Origin: Immundisolibacterales bacterium
GTDB taxonomy: Bacteria > Pseudomonadota > Gammaproteobacteria > HK1
Reading direction: 5' to 3'
Length of the DNA stretch: 64,000 nucleotides
Assembly (NCBI GenBank): GCA_026712715.1
Contig: JAPOPW010000025.1
Coordinates: forward strand, 1-64,000
The translations under genes were made by a program, and so were the position numbers. Shown here piece by piece: positions 25,917-34,566 of this stretch. The notes below the pieces were generated by a model, which made no database searches, was not told where the DNA came from, and was given only the letters and a program-made list of their open reading frames with translations. The stretch's first letter is position 1, and each line of letters starts with the position of its first letter.

Positions 25917-26864
25917 ATGAGCACGAACCACCGCCGCATCATCCTCGACTGCGACCCCGGGCGCGACGACGCCCTCGCCATCGCGATGGCGCTCGCCTCG
26001 TCCGCGGAGATCGAGATCGCCGGCATCACCACCGTCGCCGGCAACGTACCGCTCGAGGTGACGCATCGCAATGCGCGCTTCCTTTGCGAGCTGTGCGGAT
26101 TTCCCGAGACGCCGGTCCACGCCGGGGCGGCCCGACCGGTCGTGGGCGCGCCGGTGACCGCGACCCGGCACCACGGGGAGAGCGGACTCGAAGGGGTCGA
26201 GGTGACGACCCCGGTCGCCCCCGTCGAGTCCCACGGGGCGGTCGAGTTCATGGCGGACACGCTGCAGGCGGGCGCGAACGGCGAGATCACGATCGTCGCG
26301 GTGGGCCCGCTCACCAACGTCGCGCTGCTCGCCCTGGAACACCCCGGCCTCGTCGCGAAAGTGCGCGAGATCGTGGTGATGGGCGGCGCCTCGCAGGCCG
26401 GAGGCAACGTGACCCCGGCCGCGGAGTTCAACGTCTACGCCGATCCGCACGCCGCGGGGATCGTCCTCGACTGCGGGCGCCCGATCACCATCCACGGCCT
26501 CGACGTCACCCACCAGGTGCTCGCCACCCCCGCCCATGTCGAGCGCCTCGCGGATGCCGGCGGCGAGGTGGCCCGCCGGCTCGCCCCGCTGCTGCGGCCG
26601 GCGCAGGGGAGCCGGGGTGAGCGCTTCGGTCCGGACCGCTCGCCGATCCACGACCCCTGCACGATCGCCTGGCTGCTTCGCCCGGAGCTGTTCCGGACCG
26701 AGGAGGTCCCCGTCGCCTGCGAGACCGACGGAACGTACACCCACGGCGCGACGGTCGTCGACTGGTGGGGGGTGACCGGAGAGGAGCCGAACGCGCGGTG
26801 GGTCACCGAGGCGGACGGAGAGGCGGTGCTCGACCTCCTCATCGAGCGGATCGCCCGGCTCTAG
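25917..26864 (+). CDS. Inosine/uridine-preferring nucleoside hydrolase
   Basis: A 315-residue ribonucleoside hydrolase that cleaves the N-glycosidic bond to give ribose and base for salvage. IILDCDPGRDDALAIAMAL is the Ca2+-binding N-terminal motif (DTDPGxDDA in most members, here DCDPGRDDA). VAVGPLTNVALL, VMGGASQAGGNVTPAAEFN and the late HDP triad residue in SPIHDPCTIAWLL are also typical. The ATG at 25917 has AGGAG at the right distance; an upstream GTG at 25878 is less likely. Nicotinamidase, another salvage enzyme, is the next gene on the opposite strand. Confidence 0.9.
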   Translation: MSTNHRRIILDCDPGRDDALAIAMALASSAEIEIAGITTVAGNVPLEVTHRNARFLCELCGFPETPVHAGAARPVVGAPVTATRHHGESGLEGVEVTTPVAPVESHGAVEFMADTLQAGANGEITIVAVGPLTNVALLALEHPGLVAKVREIVVMGGASQAGGNVTPAAEFNVYADPHAAGIVLDCGRPITIHGLDVTHQVLATPAHVERLADAGGEVARRLAPLLRPAQGSRGERFGPDRSPIHDPCTIAWLLRPELFRTEEVPVACETDGTYTHGATVVDWWGVTGEEPNARWVTEADGEAVLDLLIERIARL

Positions 26865-27112
26865 CCGCAACAGGGTCACCGATTTCCCGCCGCAGACGCC
26901 AGTGTGCTCGCGGCGGCGAGCCGTGCTCCCCAACGTCGCTTCGACAGCGCGCAGCGCTAGTGTCGGCTACGCCTCGAGCGCCGTTCAGTCCGTTCGGACC
27001 GCCACAACGGCAGCTTGTCGCCCGGACCCGAAGAACCCGGAGCGTCCTTCGGGTGAACGGCGAGGTCGAAAGATTCGCAGAATTGTTCGAGCATGCAACG
27101 AAAATCGGTGAA

Positions 27113-27742
27113 CTATTGCGGCTGGAGATCGGCGGCGAAGACTCGGGCGACGTTCGCGGCGCGCATCTCGTCCCAGGCGGCGGCGAGCGAGCCGTCGAGG
27201 TCGATGGCGCGGCACGCGTCCTCGACCACCGCCGCCTCGAAGCCTTCCCGGGCCGCGTCGACGGCCGACCAGGCGACGCAGAAATCGGTCGCGAGCCCGG
27301 CGAAGCAGAGGCGCGTGATGCCGCGGCCCCGCAGGTACCCGGCGAGCCCGGTGGGCGTGCGCCGGTCGTTCTCGTGGAATGCCGAGTAGGAATCGATCCC
27401 GGGCCGGAAGCCCTTGCGAAGGACGAGGTCGGCCGCGTCGGTCGCGAGGCCGGGGTGGAAGGCGGCGCCGGCCGTGCCCTGCACGCAGTGGTCGGGCCAC
27501 AGGACCTGCTCGCCGTAGGCGAGCTCCGCCGTCTCGAACGGGGCGCGGCCGGGGTGGCTCGACGCGAACGATCGATGGCCGGGAGGATGCCAGTCCTGGG
27601 TCAGGATGCAGGCCGCGAAGCGGGGCGCGAGCCGGTTGACGATCGGCACCACCGCATCGCCATCCGGAACCGCGAGCGCGCCCCCCGGACAGAAGTCGTT
27701 CTGGACGTCGATCACCACCAGCGCCGCATCTTCGAACCGCAT
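27113..27742 (-). CDS. pncA: Nicotinamidase (pyrazinamidase) PncA
   Basis: A 209-residue isochorismatase-fold enzyme that hydrolyses nicotinamide to nicotinate in NAD salvage. ALVVIDVQNDFCPGGALAV contains the catalytic Asp; TQDWHPPGHRSFA gives the metal-binding Asp-His-His; VLRKGFRPGIDSYSAF gives the active-site Lys; and FAGLATDFCVAWSA the nucleophilic Cys. All are in family order. It converges on the nucleoside hydrolase with a 250-bp spacer in which I see no other gene. Confidence 0.95.
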   Translation of the reverse strand: MRFEDAALVVIDVQNDFCPGGALAVPDGDAVVPIVNRLAPRFAACILTQDWHPPGHRSFASSHPGRAPFETAELAYGEQVLWPDHCVQGTAGAAFHPGLATDAADLVLRKGFRPGIDSYSAFHENDRRTPTGLAGYLRGRGITRLCFAGLATDFCVAWSAVDAAREGFEAAVVEDACRAIDLDGSLAAAWDEMRAANVARVFAADLQPQ

Positions 27743-27950
27743 GGCTTCTCCTCGGCCGGCCTCCCCTCGATCTCACCCGTGCCACGCCGTCGTCGCCGGT
27801 ATCCCGGGCGCCCGGAACCGGCCGGACGGCGCGAACGAGCGGAGCCCTTCGCCGGCGCCCGTTCCGGACCGGACCGCCCGGGTCCGGGCGCCGTCGCATT
27901 CCGGGTCGGCCGCGGGCATCGACCGCCGGCGGCGCGCCGGCTCGACGCGC

Positions 27951-28355
27951 TCAGGCCTGCTCGATCTCGATGAGGGTCCCGCAGAAATCCTTCGGATGGA
28001 GGAACAGCACCGGCTTGCCGTGCGCCCCGATGCGGGGCTCGCCGTCGCCGAGCACCCGCGCGCCGCCGGCGACGAGGCGGTCGCGCGCCGCACGGATGTC
28101 GCTCACCTCGTAGCAGACGTGGTGCGGGCCGCCTTCCGGATTGCGTTCGAGGAAGCGGGCGATCGGCGAGCCGTCGCCGAGCGGCTCGATGAGCTCGAGC
28201 TTCGTGTTCGGGAGCTCGACGAACACGGTGGTCACCCCGTGCTCGGCGAGTGGGACCGGCTCGCTCACCTCGGCTCCCAGGGAGTCGCGGTAGACGGCCG
28301 CCGCCCGCGCGAGGTCCGGCACCGCGATCGCGACGTGGTTGAGTCGTCCGATCAC
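27951..28355 (-). CDS. mce: Methylmalonyl-CoA epimerase
   Basis: A 134-residue vicinal-oxygen-chelate enzyme that interconverts (2S)- and (2R)-methylmalonyl-CoA, linking propionyl-CoA carboxylase to the mutase. The GTG at 28355 is preferred because it gives the standard start (IGRLNHVAIAVPDLARAA) and length and has GGAAG before it; an ATG at 28397 would add 14 residues. VTTVFVELPNTKLELIEPLG, GGPHHVCYEVSDI and GAHGKPVLFLHPKDFCGTLIEIEQ carry the metal and catalytic residues. It is 5 kb from the mutase operon but on the same strand. Confidence 0.95.
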   Translation of the reverse strand: MIGRLNHVAIAVPDLARAAAVYRDSLGAEVSEPVPLAEHGVTTVFVELPNTKLELIEPLGDGSPIARFLERNPEGGPHHVCYEVSDIRAARDRLVAGGARVLGDGEPRIGAHGKPVLFLHPKDFCGTLIEIEQA

Positions 28356-28521
28356 GGCGCGCTTCCGGGGACCCCGCGGCCGGTCCGTGGTCCGCATCGG
28401 GCCGCCGCCGCGCGCCGCGCACCGCGACCGGAGCCGGGCCGGCCTCGCGTCTTCGCCGAAGCCGGCACGGCGCCCGCCGCGACCTTTCCGAGCATCACGG
28501 GAGCCGCACGCATTTCTCTCG

Positions 28522-29694
28522 TCAGGCAAGGTTCTCGTAGACCGCCTGCTCGAAGGCGAGGTAGAGCGGGAAGGAGCCGGAATCGATGAACGGAAGCACC
28601 TGGGTGAGGTAGGCGCCCCCGATCCCCTTCGCGGGATCGATCCAGAAGAAGGAGTTGGCGAGGCCCGCCCACCCGAGGCTCCCCGCCGAGCGCCCCGTCG
28701 GCGCCTCCTCGGCGTTGATCATGAAGGTGAGTCCCCAGGTCTTGGGCAGCCCGGGGAAGAACTCCGCGTCGTTCGAGAACGGCGGGATCGCGGGCTTGAG
28801 CTCGCGGACCAGCGTGTCGCCCATCTGGTTGCGGCACATCATGTCCACGGTCTCCGGGGCGAGGAGCCGCTCGCCGTTCGCCCGGCCCCGGTTGAGGATC
28901 ATGCGGATGAAGCTGAGGTAGTCGCCGACGGTTCCGTAGAGTCCGCCCCCGCCCATCTCGAACTCGGGCTCCTGCGGGATCTCGAGGTCCATCTGCGGCG
29001 CGAGCGAGCCGTCTTCGCCGCGCATGTGGATCTTGGCCAGACGCGCGCGCATCGCATCGGAGATCCGGAACGCGGTGTCGCTCATGCCGAGCGGCCCGAG
29101 CAGGTGGTCCTCGAGATACGCGCCGAGCTTCTGCCCGCTCACCGCCTCCACCATCTTCCCCGCCCAGTCGATGCCGATGCCGTAGTCCCAGCGCTCGCCG
29201 GGGTCGAACGTGAGGGGGGTGGTGAGGCAGGCGTCCCGGCACTCGATGATGCCCGGGGTCTCCGTCGCCTCCTGGTAGCGCACCATGTCTTCGTTCCAGA
29301 TGTCGTAGACGAAGCCGGAGGTGTGGGTGAGGAGGTGGCGCAGGGTGATCGGGATCCGCGCCGGGCGGGTCCGCGGAGTGCCGTCGTCGTCGAACCCCTC
29401 GAGAACGGGCACTTCGCCGAGGTCGGGAATCACCGCGGACGCGGGGGCGTCGAATTCGAGCCGCCCCTGCTCGACGAGCTGCATCGCGGCGGCCCCGGTG
29501 ATCGCCTTGGTCATCGAGGCGATCCAGCCGACCGTGTCGGGGGTCATCGCGTCGCCGGCCCCGGCCACCCGCTCGCCGAACCCGCCGAGGTAGACGTCCC
29601 CGTCGGCGTTCGTCACCCCGGCGACCACCCCGGCCGCCGCGCCGCCCGCAGTCCCTTCGGCGAGGATCGTGTCGATTCGGCTCTTCATGGACAT
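28522..29694 (-). CDS. Serine hydrolase of the class C beta-lactamase fold
   Basis: A 390-residue protein of the beta-lactamase/esterase EstB group. The nucleophile motif SxxK is seen in GWIASMTKAITGAAAMQLVE (about residue 60). A Tyr in WDYGIGIDWAG takes the YxN/YxG position, and LRHLLTHTSGFVYD and DHLLGPLGMSDTAF are family blocks. There is no signal peptide, so it is probably a cytoplasmic esterase or amide hydrolase rather than a resistance enzyme. It lies between an SDR and the epimerase in the same direction. The substrate is unknown. Confidence 0.85.
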   Translation of the reverse strand: MSMKSRIDTILAEGTAGGAAAGVVAGVTNADGDVYLGGFGERVAGAGDAMTPDTVGWIASMTKAITGAAAMQLVEQGRLEFDAPASAVIPDLGEVPVLEGFDDDGTPRTRPARIPITLRHLLTHTSGFVYDIWNEDMVRYQEATETPGIIECRDACLTTPLTFDPGERWDYGIGIDWAGKMVEAVSGQKLGAYLEDHLLGPLGMSDTAFRISDAMRARLAKIHMRGEDGSLAPQMDLEIPQEPEFEMGGGGLYGTVGDYLSFIRMILNRGRANGERLLAPETVDMMCRNQMGDTLVRELKPAIPPFSNDAEFFPGLPKTWGLTFMINAEEAPTGRSAGSLGWAGLANSFFWIDPAKGIGGAYLTQVLPFIDSGSFPLYLAFEQAVYENLA

Positions 29695-29770
29695 CGTCGT
29701 TCTCCTCGATCACGCTCGCGTTGCGCTCGATTGTACGCCGAATTCCCGCCCCCGCCCCCGCCCCCGCGGG

Positions 29771-30616
29771 TCAGCGGTAGGAGACGCCGGCGACCGGCGG
29801 CCACTCCTCGATGGGGGCCGGAACGGGCGCGCCGCCGCCGCCCATGACGGACTGGTCGAGGTCGAGGAACCCCGCGGTCATCATGCCCGACTCCTCGGAG
29901 GCGAGGTACGCGATCGTGCGCGCCACCTCGTCGGGCTTGAGCAGGCGCCCGAAGGGCATCTTCGCCTCCGCCGCGGCCAGCCAGTCCTTGCCGTCGCTGT
30001 GGTAGCGCCGCTGGATCACGTCTTCGCCGTCGGAGTCCATCCAGCCGAGGTTGATGACGTTCGCGCGGATGCGGTGGCGCACCACCGCGTAGGCCACGTT
30101 CTTGGTGAGCACGTTGAGCGCGCCCTTGGATGCCGCGTAGGGACACAGGAAGGGCTCGCTGCCGAAGGAGGCGATGCTCGAGACGTTGACGATCGAGCCG
30201 GCGACACCGTCGCGAATCATCAGCTTGATCGCGTCCTGCATCAGGAAGAAGGGCGCCCGCACGTTGACCGCCATCATCCGGTCGAAGAAGTCCGGGGTCG
30301 TATCCCAGATCGAGCCCCGTTCGGTGAGGGCCGCGACGTTGGCGAGAACGTGCAGGGTCCCGAAGTGCTCGTCGGCCGCGGCGATCACGCGGCGGCAAGA
30401 GTCGACGTCGGCCGCGTCGGCCTGGACGAACACCCCCCGGCAGCCGCCCCCGGTCAGGTGCTCGGCCACCGCGTGGCCGCGGTCGGCGTTGCGGCCGGTG
30501 ACAATGATGCCGGCCGCCCCGCGCTCCGCGAACAGCTCGGCGGCGGCGCGGCCGAGGCCCTGGGTGCTCCCGGTGATGACGGCGTACTTGCCGGCGAATG
30601 AGCTCGTGTCGGTCAT
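29771..30616 (-). CDS. Short-chain dehydrogenase/reductase
   Basis: A 281-residue NAD(P)-dependent oxidoreductase. [22 protein letters not shown] is the nucleotide-binding motif, NVAALTER the NNAG-equivalent, and [25 protein letters not shown] supplies Ser and Tyr-x-x-x-Lys. The end is long and Gly/Pro-rich. The ATG at 30616 has AGGAGGA eight bases upstream. It is head-to-tail with the serine hydrolase, and 85 bp from the RidA-like gene. The substrate cannot be named; sugar or polyol oxidation is common for such sequences. Confidence 0.85.
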   Translation of the reverse strand: MTDTSSFAGKYAVITGSTQGLGRAAAELFAERGAAGIIVTGRNADRGHAVAEHLTGGGCRGVFVQADAADVDSCRRVIAAADEHFGTLHVLANVAALTERGSIWDTTPDFFDRMMAVNVRAPFFLMQDAIKLMIRDGVAGSIVNVSSIASFGSEPFLCPYAASKGALNVLTKNVAYAVVRHRIRANVINLGWMDSDGEDVIQRRYHSDGKDWLAAAEAKMPFGRLLKPDEVARTIAYLASEESGMMTAGFLDLDQSVMGGGGAPVPAPIEEWPPVAGVSYR

Positions 30617-30701
30617 CGATTCCTCCTGCCCGGTGCGCGAACGCGCACTCCTCGCGCCCAAGCGTACAACACGCGGCCCGAAGCGGCGCGCGCCCGGGGG
30701 C

Positions 30702-31481
30702 TCAGCCGATCACCCGCTCCACCGGCACGCCGCGCACGTCCATCTCGAAGGCGAGGCCCTCGACCGGCGGATGGGCGAAGGTCCAGGTGATGCCGTCCGG
30801 GGCGGCCCCGCGCGCGACGATCTCGTCGGCGAGAAAGCCGTGCACCTCGTGCACCGTGTACACCTGGCTCGCGCTGGCGTCCGCCCAGGCGAGGCCGAGC
30901 GCGCCCATCCGCCGCTCCATCGCGAGGAGCACGTAGCGCGCCTTCTCGCGCATCGCGTCCGGGGAGGTGTCGCCGAGGCGGATGATCCGTTCCCGGTACC
31001 CGCCCGGGCCTTCCGGCGCCTCCCCCGACCCCGCGATGACGAAGCTCTTCACCGCCGCGGCCGCGGCTCCGCCCGGCCCTTCCGGAACCGTGTAGGAGAA
31101 CGCGTGAAACGAGGGCTCCGGCGGGGGCCGGACCGGCGGGCACACGTTCGACCGGGCCACCGGGTTGTCCTCGTCGCGGAAGATGCCCCAGCGCTCGAGG
31201 GTCTGCACGTAGGCGCGGTTGAAGGCGATGAAGCCTTCCTCGGAGAACTGGCCGGGGGAGCGAAGCTCGCAGGCGCAAAACGCGGTGGGCGGCCGCCCGA
31301 GGCCGGCAAGGTGCGACTCGATCCGGCGGAAGCCCTCCTCGAGGGGTACGGGGCGGCGGAACCTCGCCCGCTCGATCGCGAATCCCGGCTCCGCCGCCAC
31401 CCCGCCCGAGTACTGGAACCGCCCGCGCACGTATCGATAGCCGCCGGGCCGGAAGACCGCCGTCTGCGCCATCTTCGCCAT
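30702..31481 (-). CDS. RidA-like putative deaminase (resembles CnbZ 2-aminomuconate-type deaminase)
   Basis: A 259-residue protein with a YjgF/RidA-like C-terminal half. [48 protein letters not shown] and FHAFSYTVP are shared, as far as I remember, with proteins annotated as CnbZ, a deaminase for 2-amino-5-chloromuconate; the true substrate may be another enamine or 2-aminomuconate. [20 protein letters not shown] and [12 protein letters not shown] are RidA-like helices and strand. The ATG at 31481 is used; MAQT nine bases later is possible. It is divergent from the D-amino-acid dehydrogenase, so the two may share a control region and act together on amino or imino compounds. Confidence 0.65.
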   Translation of the reverse strand: MAKMAQTAVFRPGGYRYVRGRFQYSGGVAAEPGFAIERARFRRPVPLEEGFRRIESHLAGLGRPPTAFCACELRSPGQFSEEGFIAFNRAYVQTLERWGIFRDEDNPVARSNVCPPVRPPPEPSFHAFSYTVPEGPGGAAAAAVKSFVIAGSGEAPEGPGGYRERIIRLGDTSPDAMREKARYVLLAMERRMGALGLAWADASASQVYTVHEVHGFLADEIVARGAAPDGITWTFAHPPVEGLAFEMDVRGVPVERVIG

Positions 31482-31708
31482 CTCGCATCCCGTTTGCACC
31501 GGCCGGGCGCCGGCTCCGATACAGTATGGGAACGGCGGCGTTGCAATCAACGTCGCGGCCGGCCCGGCCGCGGCCTTCGAAGCGGGGCTCTGCGGGCCGC
31601 GGCGCGTTCCCGGATCGACCGGGGAGCACGAGCCGGGGACGCGCGAGCCGGGGACGCGCAATGGCGGCCCGTCGGGCGGGCCCGGACGTTGACGAGGGAG
31701 GCGGCGGC

Positions 31709-32959
31709 ATGAAGGCGATCGTTCTCGGGAGCGGGGTCATCGGCACCGCGGCCGCGTGGTACCTCGCGAAGGACGGCCACGAGGTCACCGTCGTCGAGCG
31801 CCACGAGGCGCCCGGACTCGAGACGAGCTACGCCAACGCCGGTCTCGTGGCCCCCGGGCACAGCTACGCCTGGGCCTCGCCCGCCGCCCCGCGCATCCTC
31901 GCGAAGTCGCTCGTCACCGCCGACCAGGCCCTCAAGCTCCGCCCGCGGCTCGACCCGCGCATGTGGTCGTGGCTGTGGCGGTTCCTGCTCCAGTGCACCG
32001 ACGAGCGCGCCCGCGCCAACACGGCGCGCAAGCTCCGACTTTGCCGCTATTCCGCGGATCTCCTGACCGAGCTCACGGCCGAGACCGGGGTGCGGTACGA
32101 CGGCCTCGCGCGCGGGAACCTCTACGTCTATCGCTCCGACCGGAGCTTCGAGGCGGGGGTGCGCCGCACCCAGCTCCTGCGCGACGAGGGGCTCGCGCTC
32201 GAGGTGCTCGACCGGGAGGGGCTGTGCGCCCGCGAGCCGGCCCTCGAGCCGGTGAAGGAGACCCTCGCGGGCGGCATGTACTCGCCGACCGACCAGAGCG
32301 GCGACGCCCGGATGTTCAGCCGCGACCTCGCGCGGGTCGCGGCCGACGCGCACGGGGTACGGTTCCGGTTCGGAGTCACCGTCGAGGGGCTCGAGGCGGA
32401 CGGCGGCCGGATCTCGGGGGTGCGGACGAGCGAGGGCACCCTGCGCGCGGACGTCTACGTGCTCGCGCTCGGGTTCATGAGCCCGTTCGTGTCCGAGACG
32501 GTCGGGCTCAAGCTCCCCATCTACCCCGTCAAGGGGTACTCGGTGACCATTCCCCGGGAGTCTTCGAACCTCTCGCCGCAGATGGGCGTGTGCGACGAAG
32601 ACCGCCTGGTGGTGACCTGCCCGATGGGAGACCGGCTCCGCATCGCCTCCACCGCGGAGTTCGGCGGCTACGACAAGGACCATCGGCCGAGCGACTTCCG
32701 GGCGATGTTCGCCGCCGCCCGGAATCTCTTCCCCGCGGCCGGAAACTACGACCAGCCCGAGTACTGGGCCGGGCTGCGGCCCATGACCCCGACCACCGTC
32801 CCGATCCTCGGCCGCGCCCGCCACGAGAACCTGTACCTCGATACCGGCCACGGCCACATCGGCTGGACGATGGCCTGCGGCTCGGGGAAGGTGACCGCGG
32901 ACCTCATCGCCGGCCGCGACCCCGAGATCGACCTCGAGGGCCTCGTCCACAAAGACTGA
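31709..32959 (+). CDS. dadA: D-amino-acid dehydrogenase (DadA-like FAD oxidoreductase)
   Basis: A 416-residue membrane-associated flavoprotein that oxidises D-amino acids to 2-oxo acids and passes electrons to quinones. [20 protein letters not shown] is the FAD site, and [64 protein letters not shown] and [16 protein letters not shown] are all DadA blocks. The start at 31709 has GAGGGAGG upstream. An alanine racemase partner is not in the window. The HicB-like gene begins 13 bp after its stop. Confidence 0.88.
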   Translation: MKAIVLGSGVIGTAAAWYLAKDGHEVTVVERHEAPGLETSYANAGLVAPGHSYAWASPAAPRILAKSLVTADQALKLRPRLDPRMWSWLWRFLLQCTDERARANTARKLRLCRYSADLLTELTAETGVRYDGLARGNLYVYRSDRSFEAGVRRTQLLRDEGLALEVLDREGLCAREPALEPVKETLAGGMYSPTDQSGDARMFSRDLARVAADAHGVRFRFGVTVEGLEADGGRISGVRTSEGTLRADVYVLALGFMSPFVSETVGLKLPIYPVKGYSVTIPRESSNLSPQMGVCDEDRLVVTCPMGDRLRIASTAEFGGYDKDHRPSDFRAMFAAARNLFPAAGNYDQPEYWAGLRPMTPTTVPILGRARHENLYLDTGHGHIGWTMACGSGKVTADLIAGRDPEIDLEGLVHKD

Positions 32960-32972
32960 GGACGACCACCCC

Positions 32973-33377
32973 ATGCGCTACGTATCCTTCATCCACCGCG
33001 ATGGCGATTCCGGCTACGGCATCAGCTTCCCGGACTTTCCGGGTTGCGTATCCGTCGGCGACACCGTCGACGACGCCATCCGCTGCGGCTGCGAGGCCCT
33101 CGCCTTCCACGTCGAGGGCCTGTCCGACGACGGGGAGCCCGTCCCGCCGCCGCGGTCGGTCGAGGCGATCAAGGCCGACCCGGACCTCGCCGACTGGCGG
33201 CACGGCGCCGACATCGTCCTGGTGCCGCTCCTCGTGGACCGGGGCTCCTCGCGACGCGTCAACATCTCGCTCGACCGCGGGCTGCTCGAAGCCATCGACG
33301 ACGAGGCAAGGCAGCGCCGGATGACTCGCTCGGCGTTCCTCGCCAGCGCGGCGCGGCGCGAGCTCGAAACCACGTGA
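32973..33377 (+). CDS. HicB-type antitoxin-like protein without adjacent hicA
   Basis: A 134-residue protein with the HicB partial RNase-H-like N-terminal domain (SGYGISFPDFPGCVSVGDTVDDAI, then EALAFHVEGLSDDGEPVPPP) and a C-terminal ribbon-helix-helix segment (VNISLDRGLLEAIDDEARQRRMTRSAFLASAARRE...). HicB normally neutralises the small double-stranded-RNA-binding toxin HicA, encoded next to it. No HicA-like sequence is seen on either side, so this is an orphan regulator or the remnant of a pair. It follows dadA closely and may be cotranscribed. A short frame overlaps its stop codon (GTGA). Confidence 0.8.
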   Translation: MRYVSFIHRDGDSGYGISFPDFPGCVSVGDTVDDAIRCGCEALAFHVEGLSDDGEPVPPPRSVEAIKADPDLADWRHGADIVLVPLLVDRGSSRRVNISLDRGLLEAIDDEARQRRMTRSAFLASAARRELETT

Positions 33378-33544
33378 CCCCGACCCCTCCGTTCGCGTCA
33401 CGGGAACTCGTCGCCATGATCGTTCCGCACGAACCCGAGCACTTGCCGGAACGGGACGTGGGCTTACTCGACGGCAAGGTCAAGGTCGAATTCATGGACG
33501 ACTTCGACCTGACGGAGTCGGAGGTGCTCGGCGTAGAGGTGTGA
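33374..33544 (+). CDS. Small hypothetical ORF coupled to the hicB-like gene
   Basis: A 56-codon frame beginning with a GTG that overlaps the hicB stop (GTGA), or 42 codons from an ATG at 33416. The product is acidic (LDGKVKVEFMDDFDLTESEV) and unlike HicA, which is basic. Its end overlaps the 3' end of meaB on the other strand by 53 bp. The coupling is suggestive but coding is unproven. Confidence 0.3.
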   Translation: MTPTPPFASRELVAMIVPHEPEHLPERDVGLLDGKVKVEFMDDFDLTESEVLGVEV

Positions 33545-34529
33545 GGAAGGCGTCGAGGAGGCGGCGGGCGGCGGCGGGCGGGGCGGCGCGTCCCGCCTCC
33601 ACCTCCTCGTCGAGCTCGGCGGCGAGGGCGGTGAGGCGGGGGTCCGCGCGCAGGCACTCGTGGACGCCGGCCTCGATCTCCTCGCGAAGCCACTCCTTCG
33701 CCTGGGCGGAGCGCCGGGCGGTCCAGTCGCCGGACGCCTCGAGGGCGGTGCGGCAGCCGGCGACCTCCCGCCACACTTCCGCGATGCCGGTCCCGGCAAG
33801 GGCGGAGCACGCTTCCACCTTCGGGGTCCAGGCCGGGGTGCGCGGGCGCATGAGGTGGAGCGCGTTCCGGTACTCGGCCACCGTCCGCCGGGCGGCGTCG
33901 GCCTGCGCACCGTCCGCCTTGTTGACGAGCACGAGGTCGGCGAGCTCCATCACCCCGCGCTTGATGCCCTGGAGCTCGTCGCCCGCGAGCGGGGCGAGGA
34001 GCAGGACGAAGACGTCGGTCATGCCGGCCACCGCGGTCTCGGACTGGCCGACCCCCACCGTCTCCACCACGACGACGTCGAAGCCCGCCGCCTCGCAGAG
34101 CACGATGGCTTCGCGGGTGCGGCGGGCGACCCCGCCCAGGGTCCGGCCGGCCGGCGACGGCCGGATGTATGCGTGCGGATGGTGCGAGAGCTCCGCCATG
34201 CGGGTCTTGTCACCGAGGATGGAGCCCCCCGCGAGCTGCGACGACGGGTCGACGGTGAGGACCGCGATGCGGTGGCCGGACCCGAGCGCATGCAGTCCGA
34301 AGGCTTCGATGAAGGTGGACTTGCCGACCCCCGGAGAGCCCGAAATCCCGATGCGAAGGGTGCCGCCGGGCGGGCGCAGCGCTTCGAGCAGATCGAGGGC
34401 GGCCGCGCGGTCGGCGGGGCGCGTGGACTCGGCGAGGGTGATCGCCTTCGCAAGCGCCCGGATCTCGCCCGATCGCACGCGCGCGGCGAGGGCGGCGGCG
34501 CTCGGGTTCTCGCGGGGACGGTGCTGCAT
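33492..34529 (-). CDS. meaB: Methylmalonyl-CoA mutase-associated GTPase MeaB
   Basis: A 345-residue G3E-family P-loop GTPase that gates loading and repair of adenosylcobalamin in the mutase. GISGSPGVGKSTFIEAFG is the P loop; TVDPSSQLAGGSILGDKTRM, VVVVETVGVGQSET and LVNKADGAQ are the switch, Walker B and base-specificity motifs. The C-terminal 25 residues are Pro/Arg-rich and overlap a small opposing ORF. It follows pccA by 37 bp, the last gene of the mutA-pccB-pccA-meaB operon. Confidence 0.95.
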   Translation of the reverse strand: MQHRPRENPSAAALAARVRSGEIRALAKAITLAESTRPADRAAALDLLEALRPPGGTLRIGISGSPGVGKSTFIEAFGLHALGSGHRIAVLTVDPSSQLAGGSILGDKTRMAELSHHPHAYIRPSPAGRTLGGVARRTREAIVLCEAAGFDVVVVETVGVGQSETAVAGMTDVFVLLLAPLAGDELQGIKRGVMELADLVLVNKADGAQADAARRTVAEYRNALHLMRPRTPAWTPKVEACSALAGTGIAEVWREVAGCRTALEASGDWTARRSAQAKEWLREEIEAGVHECLRADPRLTALAAELDEEVEAGRAAPPAAARRLLDAFLTPLRRAPPTPSGRSRP

Positions 34530-34566
34530 GGACGCTCTCGCGGGCGAAATGGCGCGCCGATTCCCG

